A DNA stretch of 64,000 nucleotides from Climacteris rufus (Eukaryota > Chordata > Aves > Passeriformes > Climacteridae), in assembly GCA_013398175.1 (NCBI GenBank), contig VZRZ01004923.1:877016-941015 (forward strand). Reading direction: 5' to 3'. Positions 1-9,830 of the stretch are shown piece after piece. Numbering within the stretch: position 1 is the first letter of the stretch; every line of letters begins with the position of its first letter. The notes under the pieces are model-generated. The model was not told where the DNA came from and did not search any database. It was given only the letters and a program-made list of their open reading frames with translations. The position numbers were made by a program, and so were the translations under genes.

Positions 1-536
1 CTAGAAAGTCTAGAAGAGGAAAGGTACCTTCTTCCTGGCATCAACAGAAAGCTAGTGGAAGGAAAATCTAGTCTGTTATACATTAAAAAGTATCAAAAGA
101 TTTAGAGCACAATCAGAAATTTCAGTGCCACTGTAACATTTCCAAAGAGAATAACATGCAAGTAAGTCTTGCAAAAGCCCCCTTGCTGGGAAGATGGTAT
201 CCTCTTCCAAGTAAAAGCAACACAACTGGATGCTAATACAGCTCTAACCTGCTGTGCTACCCAAAAGCTCTTAAAAAAAATACACTTGTTTCCATATTTC
301 ATATTTGAGAGTATGAAGTGTTTATATTGGTGAATTACTCTACTTACTAATAACATTAAAAAACAAACAAACAATAAACCACTCATCCAGCTAAATTTTA
401 GACAGTGATAATACAATATACACATATTCTTTCCCCTAAAAATGTTGTCTTTGGAAAACATATTTCAGACTGATAACTCATTTTTAAGAATACGTGGAAG
501 TACTTTTAAGACATAAAAAAATATTCTTAAGCATAC
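1..536 (-). other. LYPLA1: LYPLA1 intron 5 (partial)
   Basis: AT-rich intronic sequence downstream of exon 5 on the minus strand. No further exon and no recognised repeat were seen. The 119-aa minus-strand open frame here shows no LYPLA1 similarity. Confidence 0.7.
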
Positions 537-607
537 CACTCTCTGCTGCCTGCTTGATCCCAGCTTCATCTTCCTGTGAATCTGGAGAAAGTCCAATGAT
601 ATCAAAC
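537..607 (-). CDS. LYPLA1: LYPLA1 exon 5 (last LYPLA1 exon inside the window)
   Basis: This 71-nt exon encodes FDIIGLSPDSQEDEAGIK then QAAES and ends one base into the next codon. The acceptor is gttttgtaag and the donor gtatgc. The next exon, expected to begin with a VKALIDQEV-like stretch, is not found in bases 1-536 and must lie to the left. Confidence 0.93.
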
Positions 608-3600
608 CTTACAAAACATCAATAAGAGCATTACTCATTAGAGCATCCATTCCACTTCCTTAATACACAAATAATAAAGTTTGGATGTTTTCCAGATAAA
701 AATGTTAGCTGACATATTGTTTAGTACCGACTACCCATAGATTACAAGAAACAGTGGACAATCTGTATGTCTGAATGTAGCTTAAAAGGCTAATATAGTC
801 AACAAGGCTTTTTTGAGTTTTGACGTCTTCTGTAATTTACCGCAGATTAAGCAGCTCAGTTTTGATATTTGCTCCAAAAATATTAGCAGGAATTTTGCTG
901 CATGTACAAATTAAAATATGGTTTGAAGAAGTACAAGAAAAACAAACACAAGTTACTTTAGGGGAAAAAAAAGTCCAAAACCCAACAAAACTGAAGACTG
1001 GTTTAAGATCATTGAAATCTACCATATTCTTCTTGTTCTCCATTCAGAATTGATGTTCTAAAGAACAGTTTCCACATATCCTACTGACCCACCAAATATT
1101 ACTCACTAGTAGCTATAATATTTCCATTCCAAGTCACTACTTCTATTGACAATTAATTCAGAGACAATGCATACTACAGACTATACCTGTAAAATAAAAA
1201 GGGGTTTTGTTTTAAGACAAACAGATGAGTCCTGAGGAATAACCATTACCACAGATACAAAGGGATAATTAGAGTGTACTCATGAGAGCCTTTTTCTAAG
1301 GTTTTTACACTTGCATGTGATTAAAACCAGACATTCAGGTTGTTCACAATGTTAAATTAAGAACAATGAGTTCATACCCCCAGATAAAATGTCATGAGAA
1401 TAGTCTGCAATTGAACAAATACTTACCACGATGGCATAGACATGTTCATGTTCAAAGAAACTGGCATAACTGGCCTAGAAATGAGAATGAACACCACTGA
1501 CATAAGATATATACTGAAATTCAATAATGCAGATGCAGTTACATCATGAAATTACATATCCCTAACTCTGTCTTACTTTTAAACTGTAATTAACATTAGC
1601 TGCTTTGCAGCATTTGTTGAAGAAAACTCTTGAAACCTGCCAGCCCAAACACATTCAATATTCAGGGTTGAATTACCACTCTCAATGGACAGCAAACAAA
1701 ACACTAATGGGCTGCTTTAACTGTGTGCATGTGTGTGCGAGTACATTTATATAATACACATATTTTTAATATATATATTATTTAGTTATTTCTAAGTGAG
1801 ATTTATTTCTAATAGTTCCATACACATGCTCAGTGGATTAAGGCACCTTACATAGCAGCATGAACAGACCTAAGGGAGCAGCCAAATGCAGCATGTGGTG
1901 GATCCCTGTGTGGCCACACTCGCTTCTCTCAACAGCTGAATGTGCTTGGGCAGTGCCTGCCTTCACTGCAGGGCTCCTTCCCACCCCTATGCTGCTGTGT
2001 GGCGTCTTTTCAGCCATACCAAGCCAGGACCATAGACCATGCCATGGATCAAATTTGGCTTTAATTTTAATCTATGAAAACTGAGGAGCATAAGTTCTGC
2101 AGGGAAGGATTGAAAGACGACAAAGGGCAAGCAAAGAAAACAGCAGATATTGCTAAGCTCCTTTTGAATGGCGCAGCAAAGCATGGCCATGTGATAAAAT
2201 AAATTAATAAATCACAGCTCAGTAATACACAAAGCATTGCTTCCTTCTGTCCCTGTCATCTCTGCTCCACATCTGCCAAGACCACTGGAGCAAAACACAG
2301 TCTGAATTTTGTGTTAAAATAAATGAAGATTATACTTTATTAGTTTTACTACCACTAAGTGAACGCTAGATAAATCTTACTGCCTTAATGACTGATGTCT
2401 GACCATGCTTAGAAATATCTCACTTCTCAAATTGCACAGACAGCTCAAATTGCATTATTTGCAGAAAATATGAATATTCTGTGAATTTTTAAATTTTCTT
2501 GTAACCTACACCAAGCATCAATCTACTATACACACATCCAAGTTTAAGTACTTGTACCTAATACAAATTATATGTAATGGTAAGTAAAATTAAAAAAAAA
2601 AATACTCCTTGATAAAACTGTTTTTGACAAAAGACTGTTGGGGGAAAAAAAAGCAACAAACAACTCAATCCACTGAAAAAACAAGTCAAAATAATATAAC
2701 TTTGCACATAAAATTTTCCAAATATTTTCATTCTGAATCACTAACAAAACCAAAATACTAAAAATGCAGTTTTGCCCCAAAGTAAATCACACAGCAAGAG
2801 AACATTTAATAGCATCAACATGATTTTAGAGTGGGCTTTTACATTAAAAAAAAACCTTAAAATTCAGAGATATCCAAATACCATTTGACTTCATCATCTG
2901 TGCAAGCGTCTTAACATGCAACTCTACAGAAAAAGGTAAAACAAGAAAAGTTAAAACTTACGCATGTGGGCAAATGTATTTTACATGGGGGCTTTTGATA
3001 CCTGCAAGAGCTTCTGACCATCCATGCCTGTCAACAAAAAATATATTCAATTGTATTTATGTCTTGGCTGAGCTCTTATTTCTGTGTTGGTGCATCAGCA
3101 TAGACCAAGCATGAAACATGCTGAATTAGGTCAATATAAAGACACGTCTAGGAAATGCTTACATCAACCTTTACATACGCTGAATGCAGTACTAAACTTA
3201 GAAGGTCTGTTCAGCCTCTGAATGCTTGTGGCACGTATAGAGTCAGGGAGACCTGATCTAATTTGACTGCCATAGAAGTGGCACAGCTACAGAAATACCA
3301 CTTTGGCTCCAGGCAAAGCCTGCTCTGTATCTGTCTGGCTCTATTAATTTGTGTGCCACAACAGATGCACACAGGTATCCTGCTTCCAGGCAGCTCAGAG
3401 GCTGCTTCACTGCTGCTGCAGAGTTAAGGCAACTTCTCTGACAGGCAACTTGGTGCTTTCTGAAGCACATTTCTTGATGTGGGACAGTAGCAAACTGACA
3501 TCTAAACTAACCCCACATGGAGCCAACCTTATCAATCAGACCTATTAACTTCAGCTCAGCTTGAATGCCTTGGATTCAGGCAGTCCTGGTAACACTCCAG

Positions 3601-6135
3601 ATTGCAGTAGCTTTTTAATCTCAAGCACATACTGTACATGAATGCTCATAACAGCACAAAATCTGCACAGCAGACGAGTTAACAAGCTTCCTCCAAAGCA
3701 CAACACTGGAAAACACAGCCTAAAGACTCAATCCAGGCCTCATGTAGACATGAACTGGCCTTGACCCAAATCAGAACCCCTGCAGAACCACTGCATGTGC
3801 CTGCACTTGGCTTTCCAGAACACTCAATACCACCTGTATTTCCTGACTTTTCTCATCCCATATATTCCTAACTCACCCACTGAATTAGATGCTGGAAATT
3901 TGATTCTAAGCAGGAAACACCTTTAACAAATTCATTAGTGACACAGCTGAACTAATCAGACCAACAGAGGACCAGCCATAAAAGCATGTTTGGTTTAGTT
4001 TTAATTTCAATATCATCCTGAAAAGTTAATGTATGCTACCTAAAGTTAAAGGCACTTCCAACACACTGACATCACAGGCATTTGAAGCTCTGACTCTGTA
4101 TCTCAGCCTACTTCCTACTTTTATATATCCTATTAAAAAATTGCAGGTAATATGACTTGCACAATATTTGCAGTACCACAGAAGGCCAAATAAGAATCTA
4201 AAGGAGATACATGACTGAAAAAAAAAGTTAAACCAACATTTGGGTAAACATTTTAAGCCAACTACAAAGACTAATTTCACAAATTTGGAAAGCAACATTG
4301 TACACACATTTATGCTGACTCCTTCAAACAATTCTCTATGTTGCACCTTTTGTTCAAATTTTAACAAGTATGTACCAATCTTTAAGTACCATTTATATAG
4401 CAGTCAAGAGAGAAAAGGAACATAACATTTCAGACACTTCCCAGAGTAAGAAAAATACAGTTGGTAAACTGAAGTGATCAATTTAAAAAATCATGTAAAG
4501 TGGAACAGGTCAGTTTAAACTGGAGGAAGTTACAAAATTCTTAATAAGTTCACTTCAAACAATTTTTGGGTCAGTAATACAGCTTTTATTAAAAAAAAAA
4601 CAAAAACCAACAAATAGAAGTATGTCAAAGGCAGCCTATCTAATCTAATCTGCAGTTGACTAGAGGAAAAAATACAACCAAATCACTGTATTTCCACAGA
4701 CATGTCATCTTTTGTTACATGTAGACATTCCAGTATGCTCAGTGCATTTGCAAGTTAGAGACTGTGCAATAGCTTTTACAGTGAAATGGACAAATAGACA
4801 CCTTGTCTAAGAAATACAACTTAGGATAAAGAGAAAGTCTCTATTTTTTTACTCCCTGCCAAAACCAACATCAACCCGACTTGCAAAGACTCAAATTCCA
4901 AAAGCTCCAAAGATTCTGCCAACACTTGCTGACCATTTGGTGCCAAGATGCAGGCAGTACTGCCGCCTCAGCTACGTCCTGCCGGCAGAAAGGAAGAGGG
5001 ATACTGCAAACAAGGTGTTGTGCCAGCACAACAAATCAGAGCAAAAATCTCCACTTGTAGAATACTGCCAAGTGCATGGACTTGACTATTTAACTTACTA
5101 AATGTCCAGGTTATGCAGGTTTTAACTCTGACAGCTGACTCTTTTTAGTTCTTTGGAAAAAATTACATCTTAAACGTAGCAAGTTTCAACCCAGAGGCAA
5201 CATTCAAGTTCCAGGTATCAAAAAAAAAGAGTTCTTAAAAAAGATTATGTAATTTTGCCCACAAGGGAGCACACTAGACAAAGCATTCATGCTACTTCTT
5301 TTCAGTATCTAAGTGCCAATTCCTTTAAAGTCTTCCACTAAAGAGGCTTCAACACTCTCTTAACTTGTTAATTCAGTGGCTTTAATGAATGCATGCTTAT
5401 TTCTGGGCACACACAAGCTTCAAATGGAAACATTACACCAGAGCTAGAATGCCTCCCAGAAATTCCCTACTACCCTTTCCATTTCCACTGCAACATGGAA
5501 ATAACAGGGACAAGACAACAGGGCATTTCACATTTTGTTTGGGTGGGTTTTTTGGAGTCTGAAGACCATATTTCAGAGACAGAAATCTGTACACATTAGG
5601 TGACTCTGGAGTAAGCTTAGAGAAATGAAATAGGTCTGGATTTTAGTTTAAGTATGACATATTGAAGAAGGAACCATGGACTAACTGCACCTATTGGCAA
5701 AGTCATAATTCACAAGTCCGGAATAAAAAAGAACTGAATTCAGACAAGCACAGGAATAACCAGAAACCCTCCCTCAGGAAAGCAAATTATCAGAAAACCA
5801 TAGACTTGTTTTTCTACCAAGTTTGTCTCAAGAACAAAGGAGGGATCACACAGAGACCCAAAATAGGCAAGTGAGTGAAATGAGAGCATAAAAAGTTTTT
5901 CAGGACTTGGTGGAAAATTTTAAGTAAATAGTTGTCACCATCATTGCTGGACACGTGAAGTTTCATCTGTTGTTGGCTGCTGCATTCAGTAAAGGGCAAA
6001 ATAAGAAGCTTAAGTAAATTTTAACTGCTCACGTGCTTAAAACATGCAGATTATATTTGCAAGTATAATAACTACTGAGTATGCAGTAGATCAGAATACA
6101 CACCCGGTATCTCCCAATCCATGAAGAAAAATGAC
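537..6135 (-). CDS. LYPLA1: Acyl-protein thioesterase 1 (lysophospholipase 1), partial: exons 2-5 of the spliced gene
   Basis: A cytosolic serine hydrolase of the alpha/beta-hydrolase fold that removes palmitate from S-acylated proteins and hydrolyses lysophospholipids. Four minus-strand exons (6135-6104, 3027-2962, 1474-1427, 607-537) join in one frame: 32, 66, 48 and 71 nt, each junction with AG acceptor and GT donor. The joined product corresponds to about residues 24-96 of the 230-residue human protein. Readable motifs in order are VIFLHGLGDTG (strand and oxyanion-hole region, Leu30 in human numbering), ICPHAPVMPV, LNMNMSMPSWFDIIGLS and the acidic SPDSQEDEAGIKQAAES. Exon 1, which carries the palmitoylated Cys2, falls in the assembly gap upstream. 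The exons with the catalytic Ser (GFSQGG), Asp and His lie beyond base 1. It is divergent from MRPL15, as in mammals. LYPLA2 is a close paralogue, but the wording and the neighbour favour LYPLA1. The identification is from recalled protein sequence, without a search. Confidence 0.95.
608..2961 (-). other. LYPLA1: LYPLA1 introns 4 and 3
   Basis: Two introns (608-1426 and 1475-2961), split by exon 4. They are AT-rich and contain a short TG-rich and AT-rich stretch at about 1720-1785. I see no coding exon of another gene and no clear transposon. Confidence 0.7.
1427..1474 (-). CDS. LYPLA1: LYPLA1 exon 4
   Basis: This 48-nt exon encodes PVMPVSLNMNMSMPS and the first two bases of the Trp codon. 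The acceptor is catttctag and the donor a consensus gtaagt. Length and phase (starts at +1, ends at +2) fit the neighbouring exons exactly. Confidence 0.93.
2962..3027 (-). CDS. LYPLA1: LYPLA1 exon 3
   Basis: This 66-nt exon completes the Gly codon and continues HGWSEALAGIKSP then HVKYICPHA, ending two bases into the next codon. The acceptor is gttgacag and the donor gtaagt. A cryptic acceptor-like ttgcag at about 3002-3007 lies inside the exon; the upstream AG was chosen because it keeps the conserved HGW residues in frame. Confidence 0.93.
3028..6103 (-). other. LYPLA1: LYPLA1 intron 2
   Basis: A 3.1-kb intron between exons 3 and 2. It is AT-rich with scattered A-runs (for example about 4590-4600 and 5220-5228) and a slightly GC-richer patch near 4940-5000. 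No exon or recognised repeat was seen. Confidence 0.7.
6104..6135 (-). CDS. LYPLA1: LYPLA1 exon 2
   Basis: This 32-nt exon encodes VIFLHGLGDT plus two bases of a Gly codon. The acceptor reads tttccctcag with a pyrimidine-rich tract and the donor reads GG|gtgtgt. It has the same phase and content as the very short exon 2 of mammalian LYPLA1. Confidence 0.93.
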
Positions 6136-6149
6136 CTGAGGGAAATAAA

Positions 6150-6910
6150 ACAACAAAAGAAAGAGAACCAACGGAGCGGTTTAAGATCACCGAGCAACCA
6201 AACGCACCTCTCGCCCACGAGCCCCAGGCGCCCACCCAAGGTCAGACACAGTCGGGAGCACGGCACCACTTTCTCTCAAGAAAACTCCGCTTCGCTCGCT
6301 TCCCCTCCCCGGCCCCGCCGCCATCAGCGGCCGCTTCCCGCGAGCACCGCTGACCTTCCAGGTGCCCACCCCGGCCCGTCTCCGGCAGGGANNNNNNNNN
6401 NNNNNNNNNNNNNNNNNNNNNNNNNNNNNNNNNNNNNNNNNNNNNNNNNNNNNNNNNNNNNNNNNNNNNNNNNNNNNNNNNNNNNNNNNNNNNNNNNNNN
6501 NNNNNNNNNNNNNNNNNNNNNNNNNNNNNNNNNNNNNNNNNNNNNNNNNNNNNNNNNNNNNNNNNNNNNNNNNNNNNNNNNNNNNNNNNNNNNNNNNNNN
6601 NNNNNNNNNNNNNNNNNNNNNNNNNNNNNNNNNNNNNNNNNNNNNNNNNNNNNNNNNNNNNNNNNNNNNNNNNNNNNNNNNNNNNNNNNNNNNNNNNNNN
6701 NNNNNNNNNNNNNNNNNNNNNNNNNNNNNNNNNNGCCGGGTGGGAGGGGCGCGGGCGGGCGGGCGGCTTGTGCCGTGCTGGAGGGCCCTGGGAGAAAAGG
6801 GAAATTACGGTTTTCTTCAAGCGGTAAAAAAGAAAAGACTAAGTCGCGGGAAGGCAGGACAAGCAGCACAAATGCAGCAAACAGCACTGTTAGACGGGGC
6901 TCATCTGTTC
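6150..6910 (-). promoter_or_regulatory. LYPLA1: CpG island at the LYPLA1 5' end (interrupted by the gap)
   Basis: Base composition rises sharply to GC-rich, CpG-dense sequence on both sides of the N run. The right flank, about 6740-6770, has repeated GGGCG/GGCGGGC units that resemble Sp1-type GC boxes. The island sits immediately upstream, in the minus-strand sense, of exon 2. It should contain exon 1, the start codon and the transcription start of LYPLA1. No TATA box is visible, as is usual for a housekeeping promoter. Confidence 0.75.
6392..6734. other. Assembly gap (343 N)
   Basis: A run of undetermined bases within GC-rich sequence, typical of GC-driven sequencing drop-out in bird genomes. 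LYPLA1 exon 1, expected to end in a KATAA-like sequence, is not visible in 6136-6391 or 6735-7000, so it most likely lies here. Open frames drawn across the N run are artefacts. Confidence 0.97.
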
Positions 6911-8697
6911 TTATCGGATCAGATGCCTTCACCGCCAAATTAAATCTCTTGGCTTATAGCTCACAAGTCACTGGTTCTTTCTCATCTTGAAAGGTGTTAC
7001 GCTAGTCAGGCACTCTCATTGAAGTTACCAGATCATTCCAGTCCATTCCAAATACTTAGACCAGTTCCGAATCTGTATGGCAAACACATTTCTATTAAAA
7101 CGAAATACTTTGTTCTTTGTCTTCTATTCTATACATCTTTGTCAGATATTTACTCCCAGAAAATCAATCTATTCATTGTATTAGCTGGGTGGTATCTGGC
7201 TGTCATGGATGCTTTTTTGGCAGCTCCAACAGCAGCTGAATGCACACTATACTTCTTTCACATCATTCCCACTGCTGTGGTCCATGCTAGACAAGGACGA
7301 TTTTTCACAAAGCTTTTGCTCATCAATCACCAGCACTGGCTGCATAAAACTTATTGCAGAAGCCTTTGTTCCAACTGTGTAACACTGAACATGCATCCTC
7401 TTTTGCCATGATTGTTGGGCTGCTTTCAGACATAGTATTTATGCCACAGCATCCCTGTTGTTGCTAAAATTGGATTCTTTTCACAGGTAACTTTTTGTGT
7501 TTGATTTAAACAAATGTCTCTGATGTCTCTGCTTTAGCGTGTACTCCTGCCTTATGTACTGTACTCAACTCAAGTCTGTTAAGAAAATGCAGTTTATGTA
7601 TAAAAAGTTCTTAAAATATAAGGAGCTTCACATTATGTCAGATGTTTATGTCACAAGTATGCTGAACCTGACTCCTGATGTAGATCATCTTTTTGGGACA
7701 CAAACAAAATTTTACTTTCCCTATTTACTCTGCTATTTACCATGTAAATGTCACTTCCACAAGGTGAGCTCCTGCTGAACCTCCATCTTAAGAAGTTAAT
7801 AGTCTGCTCATAAACAGAACAAGCTTTTAGTATTTTAGTCAATATAGCTGGAAAGGTCTTACTTGAATTCCTGGTTGCTGCTAGCATGGCTTTGGGGCAC
7901 AGGACAAATGTGAGCTTTGCATGGATTAGGCACAAGCAAGTCAGTCACACTGCAGCGGGGCAGACTGCTGGTTACAAACAAGTGATTGAGAAACTGACCT
8001 TCAGGGATCTGAAGGAGTTGCTGGAAACATCTGAATTGTGAACCTTTCAAGGACTGGTATGTTGGCCATCTCTTTGGAGCAAGATATCTATCATAGGAAT
8101 GATACTTTTCTACATTATTGCAAGCAGTGAGAGCTTTACAAGGTAAACCATGCTCTAAATTATATATTTTTCCCTACCCTATAGGCTAAAATGGGCTTAG
8201 ATAAGATGGTAGTCCATACCAGCACCTTGTGTACTGTCACACTGTAATTCTTCTTAATTTTTTTAGAGGGGGTAAGAAGCTGTAGAGATTTTATACTGAA
8301 ACTCACAGATTTCTGCAGCATGATTTCTGGTTTACCCCCAGTTACTCTCAGGACTGGCAGAGCTGTAGCGTGACCCCTTCTCTAATCTGAAGAAGACATT
8401 CAACATGGAAGAAGGTATTGGTCAAACACAAGTTTCAGGACAGAAAGCAGGATATTACATCAAGGAGAATTAGCTGACTTTCACAACAGGAACTGGCCTT
8501 TCTGCTCTGTAACTCCTCAGTGGCAGCTTCCACAAATCAGTTTTTCACTCCAGTAAGCCTGCATCCTGCACACCCTTCCCACTAGACAGATATACTGATG
8601 GAAACTGCTGTATGGTTTTCCAGTAGGCACACTTTTAAATTTAAAAGATTGAAATAATACATGTGATCAAGCAATGCAGCAGTACTAGGAAAGTCTC
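6911..8697. other. Spacer between LYPLA1 and MRPL15
   Basis: AT-rich, non-coding in appearance. The 130-aa plus-strand open frame at 7019-7411 has no recognisable domain and no splice partners. I see no repeat that I can name. Confidence 0.6.
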
Positions 8698-9225
8698 TGC
8701 GTTGGTCTTGGCTGCAGTAATTTTCTTCCCATTGGATGGGTGGCGCTGTGATTTGGATTTGTGCTGAACACGGGGTTGATGATATAGAGACGTTTTTGTT
8801 ATCGCTCAGCAGGGCTTACACAGAGCCACGGCCTTTTCTGCTTTTCATGCTGCCATGCTGGTGAGGGAGTTGGGAGTGCATGGGAGGGTGGGAGGAGACA
8901 CAGCCAGGAGAGGTGACCCCAACTGACCAGAGGGATATTCCACACCATATGACATCATGCTCAGTACATATAAAGCAGGGACGAAGAGGGAGGAGGGGGA
9001 TGTTTGGAGTGGTGGTGTTGGTCTTCCCAAGTCACCGTTACACGTGACGGGCCCTGCTCTCCTGGAGATGGCTGAAGACCTGCCTGCCCATTGGAAGCAC
9101 TGAATTAATTCTTTGTTTTGCTTTGCTTGTGTGTGTGGCTTTTGCTTTACCTATGAAACTGCCTTTATCTCAGCCCACGAGTTCTCCACCTTTTACCCTT
9201 CCGATTCTCACTCCGATCCGGCTGC
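8698..9225 (+). mobile_element. Endogenous-retrovirus LTR, 3'-truncated (copy 1 of 2)
   Basis: Strongly similar over its length to the copy at about 24865-25446. Shared landmarks are gatttgtgctgaacac near the left end, cagggcttacacagagcca, gggatattccacacca, a TATAAA box (8969-8974), ggtcttcccaag, cctggagatggctgaa and tttgttttgctttgcttgtg. The last 70-100 bases found in copy 2 (gagtgagtgaggggctg onward) are missing, so the right end is approximate. No retroviral coding region follows, so it is a solo, decayed LTR. The wording resembles a common avian ERVL-type LTR, but I did not assign a subfamily. It ends only about 370 bases before the MRPL15 start codon. Confidence 0.85.
8969..8974 (+). promoter_or_regulatory. 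TATA box of LTR copy 1
   Basis: TATAAA at the position conserved with LTR copy 2 (25140-25145), preceded by the shared gggatattccacacc motif. This is the expected core promoter of the LTR, pointing toward MRPL15. Confidence 0.6.
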
Positions 9226-9239
9226 TTTTAAACTCTTTG

Positions 9240-9830
9240 TGTTGACACGTGGCGCAGCACCTTCAGCTGAACGAGCCCGGGGCACCCCAGCCAGTCGGGT
9301 TATGATGCAGCCTGATGGCTTTAAAGGCTCGGCTTTGAAACAGTTAGCTCAGGTCTGTGCAGTAGAACAGCAGGGGCTGGAAAACGAAACGTTTGGCCCT
9401 TTGCCCAAAAAACCGGGCCCTGTCAAACTAGCACACATCGGAATTCGGAGCTCAGACACCATTAAAAACCCAGACAACCCCGCCGCCGGCTGCGCGACAC
9501 TGCTGGGCAGGCGCGGGAGGTGCGGTTTACGGTCCTGCCGTAAAGCGCCGTGGCGCGCCGCGATCCCCGCCGGCGCCCTTGGAGCGAGCAGCCATGAGCG
9601 GGAACGGCGGGAACAGGGCCCTGGAGCTGCTGCGCTCGCTGCCCAGGGTCACCCTGGCCAACCTAAGGCCCAACCCCGGCTCCAAAAAGCGGGTGAGTGC
9701 CTGCAGCTTGCCGGGTGAGTCCTGGCGGCAGGACTGTGCCCCAGCAGCGGACGCGCCCGGCCCCGGTGTGATTTGCCTCCGGGGTTGTCAGAAGGGCATC
9801 GTCCTGGCAGGACCGGGAGAGCGGTCTGGC
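9240..9830 (+). promoter_or_regulatory. MRPL15: CpG-island promoter of MRPL15
   Basis: CpG-dense, TATA-less sequence surrounding the first coding exon, densest at about 9478-9600. It includes an inverted repeat TTTACGG/CCGTAAA (9526-9532 and 9538-9544) about 50 bases before the start codon. The transcription start cannot be fixed from sequence alone; the likely zone is 9480-9590. Confidence 0.75.
9594..9692 (+). CDS. MRPL15: MRPL15 exon 1 (coding part)
   Basis: 33 codons from the ATG, ending SKKR in phase 0 with donor CGG|gtgagt. An open frame that starts further upstream at 9579 begins at TTG, not ATG, so 9594 is the start. Confidence 0.96.

Noticed and set aside
3001..3012. Alternative acceptor within LYPLA1 exon 3 (ttgcag before GTATCAAAAG)
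   Set aside because: Using it would delete the conserved HGWSEALA segment and break phase with exon 2; the upstream tgacag keeps both.
6121..6990. Open frames of about 190-290 aa across the N run on both strands
   Set aside because: Most of their length is undetermined bases; they are artefacts of the gap.
9113..9718. 201-aa plus-strand open frame running from the LTR tail through MRPL15 exon 1
   Set aside because: It reads exon 1 in a different frame from the conserved L15 protein and spans a repeat and a CpG promoter; GC-rich DNA has few stops.
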